Assembly: GCF_041296385.1 (NCBI RefSeq)
Contig: NC_091023.1
Coordinates: 9,176,924 to 9,240,923, forward strand
DNA from: Aphelocoma coerulescens
Lineage: Eukaryota; Chordata; Aves; Passeriformes; Corvidae
Length of the DNA stretch: 64,000 nucleotides
Direction of reading: 5' to 3'
Each line of letters begins with the position of its first letter. Position 1 is the first letter of the stretch. A program made the position numbers and the translations under genes. Positions 53,320 through 64,000 of this stretch are shown piece after piece. The notes beneath the pieces are model-generated. The model was not told the origin of the DNA and searched no databases. It saw only the letters and a program-made list of their open reading frames with translations.

Positions 53320-54213
53320 GTTGTGTGTTACAGGAGGTAAAGTAGCAGGAGGGACATGAGTTATCAAAGAATGAATTTTGGCAAGGAGCAAAAAGAAGGT
53401 GATGATGAACAGGGACAGTGTCGGTGCCCAACTGTCAACCATCAAGTATACTATTTCTCCTGTCCTGACCCCACATCCTGCTGGAATGGAGACCACATGC
53501 AGGAATGTGAAAGGACAGGTGATAGTACTTAATAAAATGTATGTTTGGCATAGAGATGGCTTGAGGATTCTAGTAATGAGAGTATATAGATTATATGGGT
53601 TCCAAGCACAACGCAAATGGTATGGAATAAGGGATGGAGAATGTTTTGGGTCTGACCGAGGTAAAGTTCACAGCATTTACAGTGCTGTGCTTTGCATTGG
53701 TAGCTGGAAGGGTGTTGATAAGAGAGCAGTGTTTTGGCTACTGCCAAGCAGTGCTGTCCCTCTAACACTCCTTCCCCCACCAAAGGGGATGGGTGTGGGC
53801 AAGAACCTGGGAGGGGACACAGCCAGGCCAGCTGACCCAAATTAGCCAAAGGGATAGTCCATACCATGTGACATCAGTTCAGATATATCAGCTAAGGGAG
53901 AGAGGAGGAAGTGGGGGTATTTGTGAGTTTTTGATGTTTGCTTTCTGGAGGAACTGTTATGCATGCTGAAGCCCTGCTTGCTGGGAAGTGTCTGAACATC
54001 GCTGTTAATAGGAAGTAGAGACTGATTTTTTTTTTCTCTTTAGCTTTTGCACATGCAGATCTCTGCTTATTCCTTTCTTTTACTGTAATAAAACTGCCTT
54101 ATCTCACCCTGCTGGTTGTGCTCTATCTTATTCTCTCCCCTGTCCCAGTGGGAAAGAGAGTGATAGAGTGACTTAGTGGGCACCTGGCACCCAGCCAGGG
54201 TCAACCCACTACA
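53320..54213 (+). mobile_element. 3' LTR downstream of the integrase remnant (5' limit approximate)
   Basis: Follows the pol remnant in the same orientation. A purine-rich tract (AAGGAGCAAAAAGAAGG, ending about 53,398) could be the polypurine primer, which would put the LTR start near 53,399. AATAAA lies at 54,087-54,092. The element ends in CAGCCAGGGTCAACCCACTACA at 54,192-54,213, a terminus typical of avian ERV LTRs, and CA closes it. It differs in sequence from the LTR at 51,239, so the two are not a 5'/3' pair of one provirus. Confidence 0.65.
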
Positions 54214-57200
54214 GATGGTAACAGAAATTCTCTGACTTGTAGAGGAAGGGGGTTTACTCATGCTGGTTTTAATGCAGCAGTGGGAAAAGGGGGATCTGGC
54301 TTCACTCTGGAGCTGGCCATTGCTGCCCAGATGAATCTCTAATGTCTGTCAGGGGCCCTGGCTGATGCTTAGTCCTATATGCTGGAAACCCAGCAAGAGG
54401 TTTCCTGAGCTAGGTCTGGAAACCATAAAGGTGTTGGGATTGGGTTGTTAGTAAATACAATATATCTTTTTGTTTTGGTATGCAAGTATTTTTATTTAAT
54501 GGGCAATAATATTGCATGGGGACCTAGCAATTAATTAAAAAACCCCAACCTCATAAAACAGTTTAACAGAAAAAAGTCCCATAGATGTGTTAAGAGCATT
54601 TTTGTTTTGTTTTCCTTTTTGCAAGGTCTTTGTTTCTAAGACCTTGTCTGCAGCGGACTTTTAGTCTCTGCTTGGATTGTAGCAGTGATGCAAACTGCTG
54701 GTGCAGATGTGCTGCCACTAAATACACAATGGCTGGAGCAGCAAATACACACTGCAAATGCAGAGTATGGAGGGAAGAAGGGAAAGGAGTGTGCATGGGC
54801 AGGCTGTGAAGTGTAGAGTCCAGTGGTAGTTTCTGGTGGTGCATTTGTTTAATTTTGCTCAGGAGGTGAGTAAGAGAGAAGACAACAACTACCACCAGAA
54901 AGCATGGTGGTGCCAGGCAGGCAGTACAAGAAATGGTGCAGTCACCTGCCCTCCCACAGGCAGGGATGTCAGGCACTGGCATGCAGGGGAGTGTCTGAAG
55001 TGAGGTTGCTGTGCCTCTGCTGAAGCAAACAGGTACATAGGGCCTGTCAGCCTCCCAGGTATTTACCCACATACCTCCGGCCAGTCTGTGGATTCTTCAG
55101 TTCAGCAGCAGCCAACACCCACTGAAGCCAACAGCAGCCTGCCTCAAGTGAGAGGGATGTGATTTTGCTTTTCAGTTACCAGGTATTACATCTAATTGAA
55201 CCTGCTGCAGGGGAGAAAGGCTGATCTTAAGCTGATAATTCCTTGTTTAGATGTGACTTAAAATAACTGGCTTTGGGGAGCAGGAGTGCCTCCACTGATA
55301 CCAGTGAGAATTGTCATCCTGCCAACACTGGCTGCAGGTCCCAGAACTACCACTGCCAATGACATCAAAGGCCCACTGTCCTGTGTTCCTCATCACCCAC
55401 TGAAGGACTGACTGAAAATCAAGAGCAAGAGCTGCTCAGGGCCACCAAGGCCTGAAGAAGCTGGCTCAGTTTTAACTCCCCTCCCTGTCTTATTTGAGCA
55501 GAAGCTGTCAGCCACCTCATAGCCGGGCTAAGGGGCCTGGAATGCAGCTGGTGAGAGGTGATCACCAAACCTGTCATGTAGAGAGGCTGTTACCACAAGT
55601 AGTGCTGACAAAACCGGATACACATGCATGAACTTCCCATTTTTTTTTATATATATCTGGCTTTGTGTGAATAACTTGTCAGTTCAGGACATCCATAACT
55701 AGCTCATACTGCCAAACTTTGAAATTTTAGCTCATGATGGAAAAATAAAGGCACGCAGTGGGAGGTGTCACTAAAAGCAAGTGATGAATCCTGGCACCAT
55801 CAGCATTTTGGATGATGTGAGCACATTTCCATGCACTCAAGAGCCAGTGATCTGTATCCTTATTACTCATTATCACGTATCTAACCATAACTATGTTTTC
55901 TGTTACATGGTAGCAGAAGTATGCATGTTGTTTTTCAAGTATGAAAAGGCCTTTTCCTTGTGACTGGAGTCCCATATGCTAATTTGCCAGCTGCTAGACT
56001 TTGATCCTAGTCTAGCACAACTGCTGTGAGATCAAGGGCTGTGTTCCACTTACCACAACAAGCACTGGGGACAATGGAGAGCAAGGGTTACAGCTGAGTT
56101 GTGTGATGTTGTGAGTTACATGCTGGCAACAGCCTGCTCCAGATAAAATTGTATTTGATGTCTACAGCTCTTGCAGAAAGGGAAAAATCAGAACTTTCAG
56201 GGGATCCAAATATTTAATTCAACAGAACTACCTGTGTTTTGGCCTGCCTTTCCCCAGTGCCAGCTCTGTTGAGCTCTTGTTGAAATACGATATCTTCTTG
56301 AAATACCAGTGGCAGTTCTTCTGCCTGCATTTCCAGCTGGCCACAGCTGGGCTGCCCTGCAGCTGGCACCTCAAACATGACTTTTTTGGGACTTAGGTTA
56401 GCCAATCCCTTATATATAGCCATAGCATATATATATATATATCTCCTAAACCAAGGACTCGGTTCTGTAGGCAACAAGTGTCTCTTGAAAGCCCCACTGC
56501 AAGCCTCAATCTAAAAAAAGAAAATGAAAAAACACCTTTACTTGCATTACAGAAAACTAAAAAAATGTTAATAGCAGATATAAGATTTATCCTTCTGGAT
56601 TCAAAGACTGTCATGACTTCAGGCTTTGTTTATAGAAACTGATGTCTTATTTGCTGGGATTTTTTAAGGTGAAGATGAGTTTTTCTTTTGTACTTGTCTC
56701 TGGCAAACAAAACATAGGAAAACCGCGGGCTTCCACAAGACTGACTGTGAGGGCTAGAAGAACTTCAGGAGTGGTGTTTTCAGGAGGTTGGGAGATCATT
56801 TGATTCCTTAGAATTGAGAGTGGCTGTTTAGTATTCCTCTAGGCAAAAGACATTATTAAATATAATATCAAATTATTAAATAAGGGTGATGGGGTGTATA
56901 CTTGTTCCCCACTGCATGATTGTGTTTGCAGAAAAGGACCAATGAATTTCTAAAATCAAACTGCAAGCTGGATTTTTTCCTCACTTAAAAAATAACTGCT
57001 CCTTTCATGGTGTAATGACCATGATGTTGATTGTTACCTTCAGTACTGGGTACTGAGGAAGGGATGGATGGAGTAATAAAAAAGTATAAAAGGCTTCATG
57101 AATTAGTGTTGCAAGCCGCTAAGTATAGAAATAAAAATGGATCAGTTAAACATCTTTTTTCCAGGAGTTTTGTCCTTTCAGATAGTCAGAGGAAACTTAA

Positions 57201-60200
57201 TATTGCTATAAAATCTGGGATCTCTTGCACTAGTCAAATAAGGAAGTAGTAAGGAGAGTTGAAAGCATTTTAAAGTAAGTTTCTTAATAAATATTAATGT
57301 TCTTAATGGTTTGTATAATGTTTTGTTTGCCTCAGATGGAACAAAGCAAATAACACCTTCTTCTAGCTGATCCTATCCTGAAGGTATCGAGATTTCACAC
57401 ATTGATTTGTTATTCCACAGTATACTTTCAGTAGCAACATCCATTATTCACCACCACCTTTATATCACAGTAATTACAGTGTCAGCTGATTAGTCTATTT
57501 GTCTATTGCAGACTTAATAACTTGAAAAAATTGTGCTCTAATGTATTCTAAGAATACTGGGCACTAAACCAGCCCTATAGTTTCCAGACATTTCTAACAC
57601 ATCCACATACCTCAAAACTATTGCTTTATTTTTTAACATAAGAGATGAAATAGAACTTTAAGTGTGTAATGACTCAATGTTTATCAGGCCTGAGATTTTG
57701 CATCCATGCATCTTTGCAAATAACTCACAAGACTTTTATCTAGGTCTCCAGAAAACATCATTAATTTCTGCTTGTTTACGTAAGAAGCAATTACTGCCAA
57801 ACCCTTCCCTGGTGAACAGCAATACCTTGCTTCAAGCAAAAACAATGCTGCTGCTGTGTTAACATCCTATTCTGGAAGAAAAGGGAGCTGACTCAGTGCA
57901 TGCAGTCGAGCCCTCAGAGCTCTCTTACAGGAGCAAAACAGGTTATGTGAGAATATGACCTTGGTGAGCTGTGCTAATGACTGTGATTTAGAATTCCAAG
58001 CTTTTGTCTCAAGTAGAGAATTAGATGAGACAAAATGCCTTTAAAACAACCCAAATAGCACTAAGCAAAGTGCAGATACAATTTAAAAATTTACAGTGAG
58101 TAACTGGGTGATCTCCAGATAAAGTATGCTCAGTTTTTCCCAAGCTGGGATGTGTGGGAGCTTACTGTACTAAACCCACAGAATATGTGGTATTCAAGGA
58201 GGTCCCTTGAATACCTGTGCTGTGGTGGTGCTGGCTGACAGCACAGGAACAAAATGCTCCTTGTCCACTCCCACTGTGGAGCATACTGGCCCAGTAACTT
58301 AACTGACTGGCAAAGACCAGCCCCAAATGTATTTTGTGAGTGATTTGTAGTTTGTGAGGATAAATTCATGTTCACTGTCTTCCTGCCAAAGGTAACAGCT
58401 AAATAGATTGGGGTTAGAACTTCTTGGCATGGGCTGTCTCCAGAAAGGTCATGCATCAGCATTCAGGAGCAAATGCTGCTTGAGCTCAAACTGGACCACC
58501 ATTCAGAATATAAGATTTCTTTGAATTGTGGTGTTCTCCTGTGAATGTAGCCAAGTTTCTGTTTCCTATGTGAAAGATTTGGGAGATATCCCTTAAAAAA
58601 CATTCACAGCACATACAAAGCATTTGTTGTTTCCAATTTTTACACCCATTGCATATATTCTACTTTCATTTCTTGGAAATGCTCATATCTTTGAAATATT
58701 AGAGGAGTGATGAGGTACAGAATGCAGTGTCTTGAGGAACACACATATGTTCCATTAGCTGAGAAGTGAATATTTTGGAGCGATGCAGATCATGGTCTGT
58801 GTGTTGTTAAGCAAGCGTGGTTGTAGTCTTCCTCACGCATAAACCGTCTTCCTTAATCTTAATCCTTCTAAGACCTTTCCTGTGTCAGGTGAGGACGAAT
58901 GCTCCATGTGCTCCCAGCTATTACTGGCCTAGTTTCCCTAAAGCCAGACCACCCTATATCTGAACTCAGAGTTGTATCACTTTAATCATCAAAGAGATCA
59001 CACTGTCTTCACTTACTTATGCCTTCATAGATTTACTTCAGAATAATGCCAAGGTGTAGGAGGATTATAAAATCATACGTTCATTATTGCACCTTCAGCT
59101 CTGAAATCCTGAATGAGACCTTACTCTTAAATCCTCCTGCCTTTATCCTACGCATAGTCTCTTTTTATTTTCTGTGTATTTTCTGATTGTACTTGTTACT
59201 GCAAGTTCTCAGTTCTATATGTTTCCTAATGTTTTCTAATATGTTTTTTAATATGTTTTCATGGTATAGAATGGAATGTTACTGTATGTAAGTATATTTG
59301 TATTTAATTTAGAATTTTTTTTAAATCAGTGATCTCTTTCTCTAGTGCTGCAGTGGGATAGCCTTAAAATATATTGAATTTTGCAAGTACTATTTTTGAA
59401 TTATTGAATTTCACAATTACTTCATTTAACATACAATTATTTTCTTAGGCATATAAACCCCATCTGCTAGAGAAGTTCTGTTTCATAGTGTGTTGTTCCT
59501 GATACCAGATTTTGAATCACTGAGGAATTGCTATGAAGCAAAGGGGTATGTCCATCAGTCAAAACTTAAATCAGCCTCCTCTTATTGCTGAGGAGTGATT
59601 TGGAGAGTGAGGGCTCCCTTAAGCAGTAGGTTGTGCGGACTGTCTGGTGCAATCACAAGGAACACTGTAAATGTAAAATTGAGCAGATCTGACATTCAGC
59701 TCAGCATTTCCCAGAAGAACCCATGGACGTGTAAGCCCCTGAATAATCCCTGTTTTGACACATGTACAAATGTTTTAATGAGGCTTTAAGGAAATAATTC
59801 ACTTTTTTCTCCATTCTGCTTGGCACATGCTACTCCACTCCTGCGTAGCTGCAGTGTCTCCAAAGTGCTCTGCAGAAGGGTGATGGACAAACGGCACTAA
59901 ATAGAACAAGCCCCAAAGCACTGCCTTGCAGGGACCAAGCAGTAGACAGCCTGGCACTGACCAGCTCAGCCTGCCAAATCAGACACCCCTGCTAATAGCC
60001 CTGATTTCTTGAAGAATTCCCTAGCTAAGCTTACTGAAATTGGGATGGTACTATACTGCAAAGGAAATCCAAGTGTGTTCAATGAACTTAAGTTTTGCAG
60101 ACGAAATTTCACGTGACTGATTTGTTATGCCAAAGTGAAATGAGATGCAACTATTAGGATGCAGGCAACCCCAAATTCAAAATCAGTTTTATGTATGAAT

Positions 60201-63200
60201 CATAATGCAGTTTGAATAGTCATTCCCTGAGTGCACTAACAGCACCTTGGAGTCTGTGAGTCACAAAACATTAACACTTGTTTTTTACATAACAGACCCG
60301 GGACTTATTGCAATATCTTTCTTTTTAAAGTGTATACTCTAGTTTTGGCTTTTACACACCCCGGCTGTGAGGGGAAGTTCCACCACGAATGTGGTTTGCA
60401 CAGAAGACAGGATAAATGGAGGATGTTTTCCCAGAATGTGTCTTGGGTACATTTGGGCACCCACCTAAGCCGTGGCATTTCTCAAGCTGCCAAAGATGTG
60501 GTAGTTTGCCTCAATTTTCTCAAATAACCCCAAACATCCCATCTGTACAAGAACCCAAATTTAAGCTTCTATTTTAGAAACCCTTGGCCACATTTGTTTT
60601 CTGGTTGAAGCCTTAGACAGCAAAACGTTTTTGTTTTATGAAAACACTGCACAGTAGTTGACTAAACAAAACCCATTGAATAAAAGCAAACTATTCGAAG
60701 TCTTTGCAGCCTTCACCTGGTAGAGCAGGAAAGCACTTGGATTGTTTTAGCCACTCACTGTCATGTTACAGGGTTTATAATTTGCCATCTCTATCTGTAA
60801 CAGTACTTGTTTACCATGTTTATTTATTCAGAATTGAAGAAGAAAGCAAGTCTGTCTTGAGAAGGGGCCTTTCTCCATCCTTCTCAAATATCAGGTGCAC
60901 ACAGGGTAATCCAGCAAACCTGGTGAGTCTTACTAGGGTGGTCTAAAAAGCAAAAGGGCTCTGTGCTAGTGCTGCTTGAATGAAGAAACACTCTTAAACC
61001 TGTGCTGCACCAAGGTGGGAGGGGTGTTGGTGGGCTGGGCTGCAGCATGCCCAGCACATCCATGCCCATGGAGCAACACCTGGGAACACGGCAAGCTATG
61101 GGCGAGCCCAGTCTGGGCAGCTGCTGGGGTACAGTGTGGAAGGCTCAGACATGGACTTAGGCCTGGGCTTGGATGTTTTTAAGGTCTATTTGATGATTAA
61201 ATTGTATTGTGAGATTCCCAGGATACCACTGTCTTTGGAGCCCATAGGGATGAACGTTTTTCTGCAGGTTTGAGACACCATTCATTGTTTGATCATTTGA
61301 TTCCTCTTGGCTGCCTTTGACACTTCAGCTCCACTGTAACGTTTCACTGGCCTAGAAAACAACAGGCAGCTTTTGAGCAAGAAAGTTCAGGAGCAGAAAT
61401 AAATTCTATTTTTAATCCTTCCTCTGATTTTCCATGGGTGACACAGTTTCTCATGGCATGGCAGTTCCAGGGTGTGGCAGTGTTGCCGAGTGTGCCTTGC
61501 AGCTTGTTTTACAGATTTAACCTGTTTATATGCTTTCCCCTAATTAGAAATTTCAGGTTTGAGGAGTTATCCTGCTATTAATACCTGAATGACACTGATT
61601 TATCGCTGCAGGTTGGCAACAGATCTGTAGGATGAGAAAATACAAGCTTGGAATTTAAAGAAGTACTTTAAGCATTAACAAAGCTGAGCCTGTGTCAAGT
61701 GGTGATAAATTTTCCACTATACCCTTGATCACCTTATTATTAATGTCATCAATCTCTCTGTGAAAAGTGGCTCTGGGCATGCCCATATGACCAAGTGTTC
61801 TACTAAATAATTAATCATTGGGGCATGTTGCCAGAGTTTGCTGTTTTCCAATTTAATCTTAGCAACTTACTCATTTGTTTCTTTATTTGGATACAGAAAG
61901 CTTCACAGATAAAAATGAGTCAAATGTACTGATATGTACATGAGGACTATTTAGCATTGAAACCTCATGTTGCTTGCTCTAGAAATGTTTTTCCATCTTT
62001 TGAAGCAACACCCCAAAATTAACAGCTGTGAGAATGATCACTTCAGGAACACAAGCTGTTTCTGCTGCCAGAACCTGCATCCCAACTGGCTCTCCCTGCC
62101 CCTTCAGTAGTAGCTCAGCCCTCTCTATGCTTAAAAGGGCATTCAAAATGCCACACTAGCAGGATATCTTTAGAAATAAATTATTACAATGTCAGTTTGA
62201 TTGTTTAATTAAAAATGACCATGAATATGAATCCCTTTGTTGAACAGGTTATTGTCTGTAGCTAAAACAAAATAATTCTAAGCAAACCATTTAAAAATGT
62301 TATCTTCTCTTTAGTTACAATTAATTTAATTTAGACTAACACTGTATTAACTTGTAGCATTCAATTATTTAATGAGTCATGAAGAAAGTTTTCTAATTAT
62401 AGAGTCATTCATTTTTCACAGGTTTGAAGGTGTACAATGAAATATATTCTGTTGAGACCATGAGCCTTTGTCAAGCCCTTAATGGTCTCTGTTATTTCAC
62501 ATAAGTCAATTTGATTTTAGTTTAAACATATATACTGTCCTGTACTCCTTAATTTTGTGTCCCTCCAAGGATTTTTAGTTGCAAGCTCTCACATCTGTTA
62601 TATCTGTGACACTGTTGGGTGTCACACCCTCTAGCTTCTTCCCAAGAATCAGTGGGCAGCAGCCTGTTCATGAAAGAGTAACGCCAACCTTTCACACATA
62701 TTTACCCATTCATAGACTCTCCTCTTTCAGTGTGGCTCGTGGTTTTGTTTTTATTAATTCCTCCTGGATATTAGCTATAATTGGCCAAATATAACATTGG
62801 CTTGCTGTTCTCTTTCCTGATGAGTCAGTTGACTGTACTTCCAAATCAGTATTTTCATAAGATCACTTGCAATCTTCCCTACTATTTACTGCTTGCTATT
62901 CATCCTCCATTGCTGAATAAAACATATGGCAGTGTTTTTTTTCCTCTTGACTGAATGCCTGAAACTTTTTTAAAGGGAAAGTGAGAATAGTTAATGAGCT
63001 TCTCCTTCTGCAAATAAAAAAGAACCAAGCCAAACAAGTATTTGTGAATATTAGGAACAGCCATGAATGTTTTCCCAGATACTCCTTCCCTTCCTGAATG
63101 CTCTAGGGTGACACAACTACTTCTTTCCTGCCTTTAAGTGTGCTGTTGTGCCTTTTAAATGAAAATATAAAGAAGCTACTATTTCAATTTCCTATCATTA

Positions 63201-64000
63201 TGCATAACTTGTGTAGGAAAGGCCACTGTCCCCCGCAGGCACTAGTGCAGTGTCTTGTGCAGGTTAAATTTCCAAATATAAACATGTTATCCATAATTTT
63301 ATTGATGACTCTTACATGTACCATCTATCCCCAAATTCTTTGGTTTGTCCATGGGATACTGAGCATAGACTCGTGCAGCATAAGTGCTAAAGTGACACAT
63401 GACACCAGTATCTTCCAAAGGCCTCCTCTGTAAAATCTACATTTAAGCAAAAGGTGTGGTAATATCCCTAATATCATGAAAAGCTTTACTTCTGCTGGAT
63501 GTAAACATAAGGAATCTGTGAAGAACCTCATGAAAATACTGCATACATGTAGGAATCTTTAAATCTGCATGTTGTTGTTTGTGTATATATGTATACTTTC
63601 TTAAGCCTTAGGTGTCTGTAAAGTTGAAGTTGCTTTATCACTGTTGGCTGCAGTTGATGTTTCACTTCTGATGCTGAGCTGAATTAGGAGCCATCAGCTC
63701 CTCATTTACCCTGAGGACTGTCAGGGATACAGCCAATAGCTGTGTCTATTTGGAATATAATTATAATATAAAAATATATTCCATATATTTATATATTTAT
63801 AAATATATAATATAAAAATAGCCAGTTACACAGTTAGTGTTTGGATTTCAAATGACTGAAAAGTTCAGGCAAACTTAAATTGATACACCCTGTAATAAAG
63901 GTGAGACTGAAATACAAAGTTTACAACAAACCTGTATTTGAAATTAAAAGTTTCTTTGAAATCTCCTTCTCATAAAACTTGATAGTATTCAGATCTAGCA
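54214..64000. other. No gene recognised to the right edge
   Basis: 9.8 kb, mostly AT-rich. I find no ACSL3 coding exon or RNA gene. Visible features are an 11-base inverted repeat (54,830-54,840 with 54,891-54,901), a TA run at about 56,425-56,442 and an AT-rich tract at 63,752-63,822. The frame at 54,590-55,072 minus (160 codons) has low-complexity valine and histidine patches and matches nothing. Confidence 0.7.
63752..63822. repeat. AT-rich tract with inverted and direct repeats
   Basis: Almost pure A/T. GGAATATA (63,752-63,759) is repeated inverted as TATATTCC (63,775-63,782), and an ATAATATAAAAATA unit recurs about 40 bases later. Likely an unstable AT minisatellite. Confidence 0.8.

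Noticed and set aside
54590..55072. 160-codon minus-strand frame
   Set aside because: Low-complexity patches, no recognised domain, no promoter or splice context.
63140..63433. 97-codon plus-strand frame with hydrophobic segments
   Set aside because: No similarity to the ACSL3 N-terminus or another known protein; AT-rich intron-like surroundings.

Overview
This is a piece of a vertebrate nuclear genome, most likely from a songbird (passerine). Genes are split by GT-AG introns, two CpG islands mark promoters, and the endogenous-retrovirus LTR sequences between about 49 and 54 kb resemble families abundant in passerines. There is no CRISPR array, operon or prokaryotic gene.

Layout: 1-16,094 (minus strand) carries the 5' fourteen coding exons of FARSB, the beta subunit of cytosolic phenylalanyl-tRNA synthetase. 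They encode residues 1-449 of a protein expected to have about 590 residues; the last exons lie beyond the left edge. A GC-rich region from about 15,720 to 17,330 holds the divergent promoters of FARSB and of MOGAT1. MOGAT1 (monoacylglycerol O-acyltransferase 1) is complete on the plus strand at 17,217-37,684 in six coding exons (334 residues). From 37,685 to 42,890 I see only the MOGAT1 3' flank and intergenic DNA. A second CpG island at about 42,940-43,500 has no recognisable coding exon. From the conserved order FARSB-MOGAT1-ACSL3 in other amniotes I infer that it is the ACSL3 promoter with a non-coding first exon, and that 43.5-64 kb is its first intron or upstream intergenic DNA.

The mobile-element cluster at about 48.97-54.21 kb contains, in order: an LTR-like element in antisense with an odd methionine-free acidic reading frame; a sense LTR of a passerine ERVL-like type; a broken antisense fragment of a host-like gene (best guess TTC12); an integrase remnant that directly abuts it; and a second, different LTR. 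From 54.2 to 64 kb I see no gene.

The two genes are not functionally linked: FARSB serves translation and MOGAT1 serves triacylglycerol synthesis. ACSL3, if it is next door, would also act in lipid metabolism by making acyl-CoA, the substrate class MOGAT1 uses. The window is mostly ordinary. The part most worth a second look is the junction at about 52,715 between the host-gene fragment and the retroviral integrase.
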